From Quadrisphaera sp. RL12-1S (GTDB lineage: Bacteria > Actinomycetota > Actinomycetes > Actinomycetales > Quadrisphaeraceae), in assembly GCF_014270065.1 (NCBI RefSeq), contig NZ_JACNME010000001.1:496001-560000 (forward strand): a stretch of 64,000 nucleotides of DNA, given 5' to 3'. Numbering within the stretch: position 1 is the first letter of the stretch; each line of letters begins with the position of its first letter. A program made the position numbers and the translations under genes. Positions 35,761 through 44,258 of the stretch are shown piece by piece. The notes below the pieces were generated by a model. The model had not been told where the DNA came from. It did not search any database and saw nothing but the letters and a program-made list of their open reading frames with translations.

Positions 35761-38501
35761 GCGGACGGGTGGACCTGCCGGCTCCTGCGGCGCGGCCCGC
35801 GGGCCCGCCGGAGGAGGATGGCGCCGTGCAGGGGGCGGGCGGTGCGCGGCGCGGCAGGCTGAGGGTCTACCTGGGCGCCGCCCCCGGCGTGGGCAAGACC
35901 GTCGCCATGCTCGGCGAGGGCCACCGCCGCGCCGAGCGCGGCCAGGACGTGGTGGTCGCGTTCGTGGAGACCCACGGCCGCGCCCACACCGCGGCCGCCA
36001 CCGAGGGCCTGGAGCTGGTCCCCCGGCGGCGGCTCACGCACCCCGCCTCCCCCGGCACCGTGCTGGAGGAGATGGACGTCGACGCCGTGCTGGCCCGCGC
36101 CCCCCGGCACGCGCTGGTGGACGAGCTGGCGCACACCAACGCGCCGGGCTCGCGCAACGCCAAGCGGTGGCAGGACGTCGAGGAGCTGCTGGCGGCCGGC
36201 GTGGACGTCATCACCACCGTCAACGTGCAGCACCTGGAGTCGCTCAACGACGTCGTCGCGCAGATCACCGGCGTGCGCCAGCGCGAGACCGTCCCCGACG
36301 ACGTGGTGAGGTCGGCGGACGCCATCGAGCTGGTGGACATGAGCCCGCAGGCGCTGCGGCGCCGCCTCGCCCACGGCAACGTCTACGCCGCCGAGCGCGT
36401 GGACGCCGCGCTGTCCAACTACTTCCGGGTGGGCAACCTCACCGCCCTGCGCGAGCTCGCGCTGCTGTGGACGGCGGACCGGGTGGACGCCGCCCTGGCC
36501 CTGTACCGCGCCGAGCAGGGCATCGCCGAGCCGTGGGGCGCCCGCGAGCGCGTGGTGGTGGCGCTGACGGGCGGGCCGGAGGGGGACGCGCTGGTGCGCC
36601 GCGCGGCGCGCATCACCCAGCGCGCCGCGGGCGGTGAGCTGCTGGCCCTGCACGTCTCCCGCTCCGACGGGCTGACGGGGGCCGCGCCGGACGCGCTGGC
36701 GCGCCAGCGGCTGCTGGCGGAGAGCCTCGGCGGCAGCTGGCACTCGGTGGTGGGCGAGGACGTCGCCACCGCCATCCTCGACTTCGCCCGCGGCGTCAAC
36801 GCCACCCACGTGGTGGTCGGGGCCAGCCGGCGCAGCCGGCTCGCGGCGGCGCTGTCGCCCGGTGTGGGACAGCGCGTCATCGACGGCTCCGGTGACATCG
36901 ACGTGCACGTGGTCACGCACGCCGCCGCCCGCGGCCAGCAGGGGCGGCTGGTCCGCCGGACGGCGCTGTCCGCGCTCCCCGCGCGGCGCCGGGCGGCCGG
37001 CTGGGCGCTGGCCGTGGTGGCGCCGGTGGCCCTCACGGGGCTGCTGCACCTGACCCGGGCGCGCCACGAGCTGCCCAGCGAGCTGCTGCTCTTCCTGGCC
37101 CTCGTGGTGGGGGTGGCCCTCGTCGGCGGGATGTGGCCGGCGGTGCTGGCCGCGGTGCTGTCGGGGCTGCTGGCCAACTGGTACTTCACCCCGCCCTACG
37201 GCACGCTCACCATCGCCGAGCCGGCCAACGCCGTCGCGCTGTTCGTGCTGGTCAGCGTGGGGGCGGCGGTAGCCGCCGTGGTGGACACCGCGGCCCGCAG
37301 GGCCCGGGACGCCGCCCGCGCCCGCGCCGAGGCCGACGTGCTGGCCACGCTCGCGGGCAGCGTGCTGCGCGGCGCCCAGGCCGTGCCCGCGCTGCTGGAC
37401 CGGCTGGTGGAGACCTTCGGCCTCCAGGGCGCGGCGCTGCTGGAGCGCACGCGGGACCAGGTGGGCACCGCGAACGACGTGTGGCGGGTCGTGGCCTCGC
37501 AGGGCTGCCCCCCGCCGTCCTCGCCCGAGGCCGCGGACGCGGCGCTGCCGGTGGACGAGCACCTGAGCATCGCCATCACCAGCCAGCAGGGCGGTCCGGC
37601 GCTGTCGGCCTCGGACCTCCGCGTGCTGACGGCGGTGGCCGCGCAGGCGGGGTCGCTGCTGGAGCGGGACAGGCTGCGGGAGACCGCGCGGGCGGCGCGC
37701 CGCGAGGAGGAGCGCACCGCCACGCGGACCGCGCTGCTGGCCGCCGTCTCGCACGACCTGCGCACGCCGCTGGCGAGCGTCAAGGCGTCGGCCTCGACGC
37801 TGCGCTCCCTCGGCGCCGAGCTCGACCCCGCCGACCGCGAGGTGCTGCTGGCGGACGTGGAGACCTCCGCGGACCGCCTGCAGGCCCTCGTCGACAACCT
37901 CCTGGACATGAGCCGCCTCGACGCCGGGGCGGTGCGGGCGCGCCGCGAGGCGGTGGCCCTGGACGAGGTGGTCCCCCGCGCGCTCGCGGGCCTCACCCCG
38001 GAGCAGGCGGGCGCCGTGGTGGTGGACGTCTCCGAGGACCTCCCGCTGGTCGACACCGACGCCGGCCTGCTCGAGCGCGCGCTCGGCAACGTGGTGGAGA
38101 ACGCCCTGCGCCACGCCGTCCCCCACGCCCCCGGCACCCCGGTGGAGGTGACGGCCGGGGTGGTGGACGACACCGCCGCGCCCGGCGGACGGGGAGGACG
38201 CCGGGTGGTGGTGCGCGTGGTCGACCGCGGCCCGGGCATCCCCGACGACCGCAAGGCCGCCGCCTTCTCCGCCTTCCAGCGGCTGGGGGACGCGCCGGGC
38301 GCCCTCGGCGTGGGGCTGGGCCTGGCGGTGGCGCGGGGCCTGGTGGAGGCCAGCGGTGGCACGGTGGAGGCCGACGACACCCCCGGTGGCGGGCTCACCG
38401 TGGTGTTCTCACTGCCCGTGGCCGCTGCTCCCGGCAGTGGCAGTGGCAGTGGCAGTGGCAGCGGCAGCGGCGCGCCGAGCGAGCAGGAGGTGCCCGCGTG
38501 A
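35757..38501 (+). CDS. kdpD: Potassium sensor histidine kinase KdpD
   Basis: 914-residue membrane kinase. The KdpD N-terminal domain has Walker A GAAPGVGKT (Lys about 47) and DELAHTNAPGSRN; a USP-like domain spans about 260-390; four membrane helices (DUF4118) about 410-510; a GAF region follows. HisKA has the phospho-acceptor His at about 666 in SHDLRTPLASVKAS, and the ATPase domain has VVENALRHA, DRGPGIPD and LGVGLGLAVARGL. It phosphorylates KdpE under K+ limitation. The C-terminus ends in a Gly-Ser repeat encoded by a hexanucleotide microsatellite. Overlaps kdpC and kdpE by four bases each. Confidence 0.95.
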   Translation: MSGRVDLPAPAARPAGPPEEDGAVQGAGGARRGRLRVYLGAAPGVGKTVAMLGEGHRRAERGQDVVVAFVETHGRAHTAAATEGLELVPRRRLTHPASPGTVLEEMDVDAVLARAPRHALVDELAHTNAPGSRNAKRWQDVEELLAAGVDVITTVNVQHLESLNDVVAQITGVRQRETVPDDVVRSADAIELVDMSPQALRRRLAHGNVYAAERVDAALSNYFRVGNLTALRELALLWTADRVDAALALYRAEQGIAEPWGARERVVVALTGGPEGDALVRRAARITQRAAGGELLALHVSRSDGLTGAAPDALARQRLLAESLGGSWHSVVGEDVATAILDFARGVNATHVVVGASRRSRLAAALSPGVGQRVIDGSGDIDVHVVTHAAARGQQGRLVRRTALSALPARRRAAGWALAVVAPVALTGLLHLTRARHELPSELLLFLALVVGVALVGGMWPAVLAAVLSGLLANWYFTPPYGTLTIAEPANAVALFVLVSVGAAVAAVVDTAARRARDAARARAEADVLATLAGSVLRGAQAVPALLDRLVETFGLQGAALLERTRDQVGTANDVWRVVASQGCPPPSSPEAADAALPVDEHLSIAITSQQGGPALSASDLRVLTAVAAQAGSLLERDRLRETARAARREEERTATRTALLAAVSHDLRTPLASVKASASTLRSLGAELDPADREVLLADVETSADRLQALVDNLLDMSRLDAGAVRARREAVALDEVVPRALAGLTPEQAGAVVVDVSEDLPLVDTDAGLLERALGNVVENALRHAVPHAPGTPVEVTAGVVDDTAAPGGRGGRRVVVRVVDRGPGIPDDRKAAAFSAFQRLGDAPGALGVGLGLAVARGLVEASGGTVEADDTPGGGLTVVFSLPVAAAPGSGSGSGSGSGSGAPSEQEVPA
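38433..38470 (+). repeat. GGCAGT/GGCAGC hexanucleotide repeat in kdpD tail
   Basis: Six consecutive hexamers (four GGCAGT, two GGCAGC) encode a Gly-Ser run near the KdpD C-terminus. Such arrays can gain or lose units without breaking the frame. Confidence 0.85.
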
Positions 38502-39223
38502 CCCGCGTGCTGGTGGTGGAGGACGAGCCGGCGCTGGCGCGCGCGCTGGCGATCACGCTGCGCGCCAAGCGGTACGAGGTCGACGTGGCGCACACGGGCG
38601 CTGCGGCGCTGGACGCGGCGGCCACGCGCCGGCCCGACGTCGTCGTCCTCGACCTGGGGCTGCCGGACCTGGACGGCCTGGACGTGCTGCGGGCCCTGCG
38701 CGGGTGGAGCGCCGTGCCGGTGGTGGTGCTGTCGGCGCGGCACGACAGCTCCGAGAAGGTGGAGGCGCTCGACGCCGGCGCCGACGACTACGTGACCAAG
38801 CCGTTCGCCGTCGACGAGCTCCTGGCCCGGCTGCGCGCCGCGGTGCGGCGCGGGGAGGCCGCCGGGCCGGTGCCCGACCCGGTGGTGGAGACGGCGGGCT
38901 TCACGGTGGACCTGCCGCGACGGCGCGTGCTGCTGCGGTCGGCCCAGGGGCAGGACGACGACGGCGAGGGCGGCGGCGAGCCGGTGCGGCTGACGCCGAC
39001 GGAGTGGCAGCTGCTGGCGGAGCTCGCGCGGTCGGTGGGCCGCGTGGTGGGCCGGCGCGAGCTGCTGGTGGCGCTGCGCGGGCCGCACCTGGGGTCCGAG
39101 GCCGCGGAGACGCACTACCTGCGCGTGTACGTGGCGCAGCTGCGCCGCAAGCTGGAGGCCGACCCCTCGGCCCCGCGGCACCTCATCACGGAGCCGGGGG
39201 TCGGCTACCGCCTGGTCCCGTGA
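38498..39223 (+). CDS. kdpE: Potassium-response regulator KdpE
   Basis: OmpR-type response regulator, 241 residues, partner of KdpD. Receiver: VVEDEPALARAL, phospho-Asp in VVVLDLGLPDLDG, Lys in VTKPFAVDELL. Winged helix: LTPTEWQLLAEL and ETHYLRVYVAQLRRKLE. An acidic linker (QDDDGEGGGE) separates parts of the output domain. GTG start overlapping the kdpD stop. It should activate kdp transcription, probably through the direct repeats before the first kdp gene. Confidence 0.95.
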   Translation: MTRVLVVEDEPALARALAITLRAKRYEVDVAHTGAAALDAAATRRPDVVVLDLGLPDLDGLDVLRALRGWSAVPVVVLSARHDSSEKVEALDAGADDYVTKPFAVDELLARLRAAVRRGEAAGPVPDPVVETAGFTVDLPRRRVLLRSAQGQDDDGEGGGEPVRLTPTEWQLLAELARSVGRVVGRRELLVALRGPHLGSEAAETHYLRVYVAQLRRKLEADPSAPRHLITEPGVGYRLVP

Positions 39224-39323
39224 CGCCACCGCTGCCGGCGCCGGTGACACCGCGGAGGCAGCCGACGACGGAGGACCTTCGCGCCACCTCGGAGCAGCCC
39301 GGAGCGGGAAGACGCCCCTTCGG

Positions 39324-39368
39324 GCGAGAAGGCGCCCCATGAGCGGGTCTGATGGGGCGTCTTCTCGC
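39324..39368. terminator. Terminator of the kdp operon
   Basis: 17-bp stem (39324-39340 with 39352-39368, one G-T pair) and an 11-base loop, about 100 bp after kdpE, between convergent units. A partly overlapping alternative stem just upstream (39308-39335) reuses the same GAAG/GCGCCCC words, so alternative folds are possible. Confidence 0.85.
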
Positions 39369-39438
39369 ACGGTGGGGCGTCACCTGCACCGGTGGGGCCC
39401 GACGAGGCGGCCGAGGCGAGGCGCCGCGCCGACCGCGG

Positions 39439-39750
39439 TCAGCGGGCGTCGGCGAGCGGCCACCCGCCTGCCGCCAGGCGGGAGGAGACCCGTGCGACGT
39501 CCGAGGGGGCGGCCTCGTCCAGGGTGGCTCCGGTGATGAGCCGCTCGACGTCCGCGCGGGTGATCACCTCGCCCTGGGCCGCGAGGCCCGCCAGCTCTGC
39601 CGCGATGAGGCGCACCTCGGTCTCGGTGAGCTTGCGGCGCAGCAGCCCGAGGAGGGCCACGTAGTCCTGCCGCGGCACCCCCTGCGGGTACCCGGCCCGC
39701 AGCCACGCCACCACGCGGGCGACCGCGCCCTGGTCCTGCACCTCGGTCAT
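39439..39750 (-). CDS. DUF3349-type small protein
   Basis: 103 residues, predicted all-helical and soluble. VVAWLRAGYPQGVPRQDYVALLGLLRRKLTE-like organisation (about 12-42) matches the actinobacterial DUF3349 family: a YPxGVP loop followed by an amphipathic helix. Family function is unknown. ATG at 39750 chosen for the GAGGAGG site; an upstream GTG would place the start ahead of that site. It lies 26 bp downstream of the pit accessory gene and probably ends the pit transcript. Confidence 0.75.
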   Translation of the reverse strand: MTEVQDQGAVARVVAWLRAGYPQGVPRQDYVALLGLLRRKLTETEVRLIAAELAGLAAQGEVITRADVERLITGATLDEAAPSDVARVSSRLAAGGWPLADAR

Positions 39751-39776
39751 GGCGACCTCCTCACCGGTCCGCGGGC

Positions 39777-40091
39777 TCACTTGCTGACGAGGGTCGGGTA
39801 GACGTGCTCGAAGCTGAGCTTCATGCCGAAGCCCGAGCCGACGATGAGCGCGATCGCGGTGAGGGCGACGAGCACCACCACCGCGAAGACGGCGTAGGCG
39901 ATGACCTTGCCGGCGGGGTGCGGCTGCGCCGGCGCTCCGCCCTCGGAGACCTCGGCGCTGCCGCCGGTGCCGAGCGCGAGGGCCCGGATGCCGAGGGCGA
40001 ACAGCAGCGGCAGGCCGGCCCCGAAGACGAGCGCGGCGAGCGCGACCTGCCCGAGCAGCGACGCTTCCAGCGACGCGACGGTGGACGTCAT
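39777..40091 (-). CDS. Small membrane protein linked to Pit
   Basis: 104 residues with two hydrophobic helices (about 12-38 and 64-90) joined by a Gly/Ser/Pro-rich loop. The C-terminus is short and aromatic (FEHVYPTLVSK). ATG preceded by GGAAGGACC. It starts 32 bp after the pit stop on the same strand. This small partner is often found after low-affinity phosphate permease genes in actinobacteria; whether it is a subunit is not known. Confidence 0.65.
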   Translation of the reverse strand: MTSTVASLEASLLGQVALAALVFGAGLPLLFALGIRALALGTGGSAEVSEGGAPAQPHPAGKVIAYAVFAVVVLVALTAIALIVGSGFGMKLSFEHVYPTLVSK

Positions 40092-40123
40092 GGTGGGTCC
40101 TTCCGGTCCGGTGGTCGAGGCGG

Positions 40124-41350
40124 TCAGGCGGCGACGGGGGTGCGGTCTGACGCGGCCGGGCGGCCGTCGCCCTCCCACTCGTCGTTGACGTTGCCGGCGT
40201 GCACCGGGTCCTGGTGGGAGCGGTAGAAGAAGAAGCCCGCGAGCGCGGCCAGCAGCACCACGTCGACCAGGGCGCCGGCGAGGCCGCCGCCCAGCAGGTG
40301 GGCGATCCACCACATGACGGCCCCGACGACGGCGGCCGCGGGGATGGTGATGACCCAGGCGACCACCATGCGGCCCGCCACGCGCCAGCGGACGGTGGCG
40401 CCCGGCCGGCCCAGACCGGTGCCCAGCACGGACCCGGTGGTGACGTGCGTGGTGGACAGCGGCAGGCCGAGGTGGCTGGAGACCAGGATCACCGCGGCGC
40501 TGGACGTCTCGGCGGACAGGCCCTGGGGCGGCGCGATCTCCACCAGCCCCTTGCCCAGCGTGCGGATGATGCGCCACCCGCCCAGGTAGGTGCCCAGGGC
40601 GATGGCGAGGGCGCAGGCGGCCTTCACCCAGAAGGGGATGTTCGAGGTGTCGGTCCAGTGACCGGTGGCGATGAGCCCCAGGGTGATGACGCCCATGGTC
40701 TTCTGCGCGTCGTTGGTGCCGTGGGCCAGGGAGACCAGGGAGGCCGACCCGATCTGGCCCCAGCGGAAGCTGCTGTCCTTGAAGCGGTCGGCCACGCCGG
40801 CGGTGACCTTGTAGACGAGCCAGGTGGCGATGCCCGCCACGACGATCGCCACCACGGGCGAGGCGAGCGCCGGGATGATGACCTTGGGGATGAGCCCGTC
40901 GATCTTCTGGCCGTTGCCCGCCCAGTTGACGCCGCCCCACCCGAGGCCGGCGATGGTGGCGCCGAGCAGGCCCCCGAAGAGCGCGTGGGTGGAGCTGGAG
41001 GGCAGCCCGAGCAGCCACGTGGCGAGGTTCCAGACGATCGCGCCGGCCAGGCCGGCCAGCACGATGACCAGCAGCGCGGTGCCGCCGTCCCCCGACAGGC
41101 CGCCCACGGGCGTGCCGTCGCTGTTCTGGATCTTCACGACGGCGTTGGTGACCGTGAGGGCCACCTCCACCGAGAGGAAGGCCCCGACGAGGTTGAGGAC
41201 GCCGGACAGCAGCACGGCCGTCTTCGGCTTCAGGGCGCCGGTGGCGATGGAGGTCGCCATGGCGTTCGCGGTGTCGTGGAAGCCGTTCGTGAAGTCGAAC
41301 GAGAGGGCTACCACGACCAGGAGCACCAGGATGATGGTGGCGGTGGTCAC
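40124..41350 (-). CDS. pit: Low-affinity inorganic phosphate transporter Pit
   Basis: PiT-family (PHO-4) permease, 408 residues, ten or more membrane helices in two inverted halves. Both signature sequences are intact: TNGFHDTANAMAT in the first half and AHGTNDAQKTMG in the second; GLPSSSTHALFGG and LPLSTTHVTTGS are the paired pore loops. It takes up metal-phosphate or phosphate driven by the proton gradient. The soluble C-terminus is charged. GTG start. Transcribed away from ppk2, with PHO boxes in the gap. Confidence 0.93.
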   Translation of the reverse strand: MTTATIILVLLVVVALSFDFTNGFHDTANAMATSIATGALKPKTAVLLSGVLNLVGAFLSVEVALTVTNAVVKIQNSDGTPVGGLSGDGGTALLVIVLAGLAGAIVWNLATWLLGLPSSSTHALFGGLLGATIAGLGWGGVNWAGNGQKIDGLIPKVIIPALASPVVAIVVAGIATWLVYKVTAGVADRFKDSSFRWGQIGSASLVSLAHGTNDAQKTMGVITLGLIATGHWTDTSNIPFWVKAACALAIALGTYLGGWRIIRTLGKGLVEIAPPQGLSAETSSAAVILVSSHLGLPLSTTHVTTGSVLGTGLGRPGATVRWRVAGRMVVAWVITIPAAAVVGAVMWWIAHLLGGGLAGALVDVVLLAALAGFFFYRSHQDPVHAGNVNDEWEGDGRPAASDRTPVAA

Positions 41351-41412
41351 GAGCCACGAGCGTCGTGCACCGCTAGCAGGTGCGCCAGCCCCGTTCGCCG
41401 AGGGCGTGCAGG

Positions 41413-41445
41413 GTTCGCCCAGGGTTCACCGTCCCCTGGGAGTCT
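41413..41445 (+). promoter_or_regulatory. PHO box A in the pit/ppk2 gap
   Basis: GTTCGCC at 41413 and GTTCACC at 41424 are exactly 11 bp apart. GAGTCT at 41440-41445 starts 16 bp after the last unit and continues CTTG, the same nine bases (AGTCTCTTG) as at phoU. Another GTTCGCC lies at 41393, off-grid. The orientation points toward ppk2; an effect on pit is also possible. Confidence 0.75.
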
Positions 41446-41528
41446 CTTGACCCTTCCGCGGCCCCCGGGCCGCCTCCCGCGCTCCCCCGTGGTCCGCGTC
41501 ACCCGCCCGGACGCACCCGCCGCCTGCT

Positions 41529-41572
41529 GTTCACCCGCCGTTCGCCGTCCGACCCGCGGCCAGCGGTAAGAC
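41529..41572 (+). promoter_or_regulatory. PHO box B directly before ppk2
   Basis: GTTCACC at 41529 and GTTCGCC at 41540 are 11 bp apart; a weak third unit would start at 41551. TAAGAC at 41567-41572 is 16 bp after that third unit. If it is the -10, transcription would begin close to the ppk2 GTG at 41579 and the mRNA would be leaderless. Confidence 0.6.
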
Positions 41573-41578
41573 CGCAGC

Positions 41579-42562
41579 GTGACGCAGACGACCCCCCGAC
41601 CCCCTGCCGCACCGGACCTCCCGACCGGCGCCGGCCCCGAGGTGGACGCCGACCTCGAGGAGGCCCCCCCGGGTCCCCTGGGGACGCACCTGGACGGGCT
41701 GCGGGTGGAGGTGGACCCCGAGGGCGAGCCCGTCCTGCTGCGCCCTGACGGCTCGGAGGTGGACACCTGGCGACAGGGCTACCCGTACCCGAGCCGCATG
41801 ACGCGGCGGGAGTACGAGACCACCAAGCGCGGCCTGCAGATCGAGCTGCTCAAGATGCAGCGCTGGCTGGTGGACGGCGGGCAGAAGCTCGTGGTGCTCT
41901 TCGAGGGCCGCGACGCCGCCGGCAAGGGCGGCACCATCAAGCGCTTCACCGAGCACCTCAACCCGCGCGGCACGCACGTGGTGGCGCTGGAGAAGCCGAC
42001 CGAGCGCGAGCGCACCCAGTGGTACTTCCAGCGCTACGTCGAGCACCTGCCGGCCGGCGGGGAGATCGCCCTGTTCGACAGGTCCTGGTACAACCGCGCG
42101 GGCGTCGAGCGGGTCATGGGCTTCTGCTCGCAGGCCGAGTACGAGGCGTTCTACCGCCAGGCCCCCGACCTCGAGCGGATGCTGGTGGACTCCGGGATCA
42201 CCCTCGTCAAGTTCTGGTTCTCGGTGTCGCAGGCGGAGCAGCGCACGCGCTTCGCCATCCGGCAGATCGACCCGGTGCGCCAGTGGAAGCTGTCGCCGAT
42301 GGACCTGGCCTCGCTGGACCGGTGGGACGACTACACTGCTGCCAAGGAGGCCATGTTCCTGGCCACGGACACCGACCACGCCCCGTGGACGGTGGTGAAG
42401 AGCAACGACAAGAAGCGGGCCCGCCTGGAGGCGATGCGCCACGTGCTGCGCCAGCTGGACTACACCGGCCGGGACGACGCGCTGGTCGGCGAGGCGGACC
42501 CGCTGGTGCTCGGTCCCGCCCGGGACCTCTTCGAGACGGGCGAGCGCGCCTCCGGGGCCTGA
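41579..42562 (+). CDS. ppk2: Polyphosphate kinase 2 family protein
   Basis: 327 residues. The PPK2 core (about 80-300) has Walker A GRDAAGKGGTIKRF, the lid region NPRGTHVVALEKPTERERTQWYFQRY and Walker B FDRSWYNRAGVERVMGF. It uses polyphosphate to phosphorylate nucleotides, or the reverse; the class (nucleoside di- or monophosphate) is not settled by eye. The N-terminal 70 residues are acidic and Pro-rich. GTG start directly after PHO box B, with no ribosome site of the usual kind. Divergent from pit. Confidence 0.92.
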   Translation: MTQTTPRPPAAPDLPTGAGPEVDADLEEAPPGPLGTHLDGLRVEVDPEGEPVLLRPDGSEVDTWRQGYPYPSRMTRREYETTKRGLQIELLKMQRWLVDGGQKLVVLFEGRDAAGKGGTIKRFTEHLNPRGTHVVALEKPTERERTQWYFQRYVEHLPAGGEIALFDRSWYNRAGVERVMGFCSQAEYEAFYRQAPDLERMLVDSGITLVKFWFSVSQAEQRTRFAIRQIDPVRQWKLSPMDLASLDRWDDYTAAKEAMFLATDTDHAPWTVVKSNDKKRARLEAMRHVLRQLDYTGRDDALVGEADPLVLGPARDLFETGERASGA

Positions 42563-42572
42563 GGCCCCGCTC

Positions 42573-42612
42573 GCGGCGGTGCGGTCCCCGGTCGCGGGGA
42601 CCGCACCGCCGC
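42573..42612. terminator. Terminator between ppk2 and phnX-like gene
   Basis: Perfect 18-bp stem (42573-42590 with 42595-42612) and a 4-base loop between convergent genes. Confidence 0.9.
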
Positions 42613-42613
42613 G

Positions 42614-43312
42614 TCAGGCGAGCCCGAGCAGCTGCGGCAGCTCGGCCACCGAGCCGAGCAGGTGGGTGTGCGGCTCGGCGGCCAGCACCTCGCGGGGGAC
42701 GCCGCCGGTGAGGACGCCGACGACGGCGCCGGCGCCGGCGTTGGTGCCCGCGCGCAGGTCGCGCGGGGTGTCACCGGCCACGAGGACGTCAGCCACGGCG
42801 GTGGTGCCGGTCGCCTCCATCGCGCGGAACACCATCCACGGGGCGGGCCGGCCGGCGGGCACGTCGTCCACGCACACCACGGCGTCCAGGCGGCCCTCGC
42901 CCTCACCGCCCACGGCCCAGCCGAGCTGGTCGAGCAGGCCGGCCGTGACCCCCCGGTCGAACCCCGTGGTCAGCGCCACCTTCACGCCGCGCTCCCGCAG
43001 CCGGGCGAGGGCCTGCGGCACCCCGGGGAAGGGGTGCGGCGGGCGAGCGGCGTAGGCGGCGGCCAGGCGGGCGCGGAAGTCCTCCAGCACCTCCTCCACC
43101 AGCGCCCCGCCCGCCGGGACGCCGCCGGCGGCGAGCAGCGCCGCCACGGCCTCCCGCTTGTCGGCTCCCATCCAGCCCGCCAGGTCGGCGTCGGCCACGG
43201 GGGCGCCGGCCGCCTCGACGGCCTCGCGCAGCGCGGCGTAGACGGCGGAGTGCTCCTCCACCGTCGTCCCCGCCACGTCCAGCGCCACCAGCTGCGTGCT
43301 CCACGGGCTCAT
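42614..43312 (-). CDS. PhnX-like phosphonoacetaldehyde hydrolase (HAD family)
   Basis: 232-residue HAD hydrolase of the phosphonatase-like group. Motif I is LVALDVAGTTVEEH: Asp nucleophile, then Ala-Gly-Thr as in PhnX rather than the usual D-x-D. WMGADKREAV in the cap carries a Lys in the position of the Schiff-base Lys of phosphonatase. Later motifs are LTTGFDRG and VAGDTPRDLRAGTNAGAG. It should cleave the C-P bond of phosphonoacetaldehyde to acetaldehyde and phosphate. ATG overlaps the gntR stop (ATGA). The operon and the divergent oxidoreductase-transporter genes support the phosphonate role. Confidence 0.82.
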   Translation of the reverse strand: MSPWSTQLVALDVAGTTVEEHSAVYAALREAVEAAGAPVADADLAGWMGADKREAVAALLAAGGVPAGGALVEEVLEDFRARLAAAYAARPPHPFPGVPQALARLRERGVKVALTTGFDRGVTAGLLDQLGWAVGGEGEGRLDAVVCVDDVPAGRPAPWMVFRAMEATGTTAVADVLVAGDTPRDLRAGTNAGAGAVVGVLTGGVPREVLAAEPHTHLLGSVAELPQLLGLA

Positions 43313-44094
43313 GCGCGGTCTCCTCGTCCAGGTCCAGGTGCTGCGGGCGCCGCGGCGCCCCAGGTGCGTCCGGGGGCCGGGTGGCCGTCCGGGGAGTTGT
43401 CGATCGTGAAGACCACCCGGTCGGGGCGGTACCTGTCGTCGGAGTGCTCGAAGACGGTGCCGTCCTCGGTGCACGCGGTGCGGCGCTCCCGCAGCAGCGG
43501 CGCGCCGACCGGGGTGCTGAGCAGCTCCGCGTCCTGCTCGTCAGCGCCCACGGCGTCGATGACGTGGCGCGCGGGCCCCACCCGCAGGCCGTCGGCCACG
43601 AGGTAGGAGTAGACGGAGCCGGCGTCGAGGTCGCGGTCGAAGAGCACCCGGCCCACGGCGGCCGTGAAGGTCGAGCGCTCCACCATGGCGGGCACCCCGT
43701 CCACCGAGCGCAGGCGCAGCAGCTGCACCACGCGGTCCCCGGGCTCCAGGCCCATCGCGTCGGCCACCTGCGCCGGGGCCGGGCGCAGCGCGCACTCGAG
43801 GGTGCGCTGACCGGGCTCGGCGCCGATGAGGTGGGCCCAGCGCGAGAAGGACAGGAAGGTGTCGAAGGGCTGCACGAGCGTGGCGCGGCGCACCACCGGT
43901 GGGCGCCCGGGACCACCGCCCACCAGGCCCTCCGAGCGCAGCGCCGCGAGCGCCTGGCGCACCGGCGCCCGCGAGGTGCGCCACCGCTCGCACAGCTGGG
44001 CCTCCGAGGGCAGCGGCGCGCCCACGGCGAGGTCACCCGTGCGGATCGCGCTGCGCAGCGACTCGGCGATCTGCTCGTGCACCGGCACGCTCAT
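43309..44094 (-). CDS. GntR/HutC-family regulator of phosphonate genes
   Basis: 261 residues. The N-terminal winged helix (about 5-70) has LPSEAQLCERWRTSRAPVRQALAAL, the standard GntR recognition region. The C-terminal UTRA/HutC effector domain (about 85-240) has LRSVDGVPAMVERSTF and a final YRPDRVVFTID. Co-translated with the PhnX-like gene. A palindrome of CCTG-N6-CAGG type lies immediately before its ATG, and a similar one sits at the start of the divergent oxidoreductase gene. It probably controls both units in response to a phosphonate ligand; the ligand is unknown. Confidence 0.85.
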   Translation of the reverse strand: MSVPVHEQIAESLRSAIRTGDLAVGAPLPSEAQLCERWRTSRAPVRQALAALRSEGLVGGGPGRPPVVRRATLVQPFDTFLSFSRWAHLIGAEPGQRTLECALRPAPAQVADAMGLEPGDRVVQLLRLRSVDGVPAMVERSTFTAAVGRVLFDRDLDAGSVYSYLVADGLRVGPARHVIDAVGADEQDAELLSTPVGAPLLRERRTACTEDGTVFEHSDDRYRPDRVVFTIDNSPDGHPAPGRTWGAAAPAAPGPGRGDRA

Positions 44095-44114
44095 GGACCT
44101 GACCGTACAGGTCC
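44095..44114. promoter_or_regulatory. Candidate GntR operator O1
   Basis: Inverted repeat GGACCTG-N6-CAGGTCC immediately upstream of the gntR ATG. It shares the CCTG-N6-CAGG core and a following GTC with the site at 44259. Position fits autorepression. Confidence 0.6.
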
Positions 44115-44185
44115 CCGAGGTCTCGCCTCAAGGACGGACCGGGCATCCGCTGCGCGCCGCCCGTGCGACCAGCCGTCCACGACCA

Positions 44186-44203
44186 GGCGAACGACACCTG
44201 AAC
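44186..44203 (-). promoter_or_regulatory. Weak PHO box upstream of gntR-phnX
   Basis: On the minus strand GTTCAGG and GTTCGCC start 11 bp apart. This is the PHO-box grid, but the first unit is imperfect and no good -10 lies 16 bp on. It would connect phosphonate use to phosphate starvation; treated as a candidate only. Confidence 0.4.
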
Positions 44204-44258
44204 ACGTCGTGCACAGATCCAGCAGGTCTTGACCGACCACCGGGGCCCTGGCGCAATT

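Noticed and set aside
35583-38126. An 847-codon minus-strand frame opposite kdpD
   Set aside because: Antisense shadow of kdpD. It has the same composition as other shadows and no recognisable domain.
38433-38470. Phase-variation switch in kdpD
   Set aside because: The repeat unit is six bases, so gain or loss keeps the reading frame. It affects only a disordered tail.
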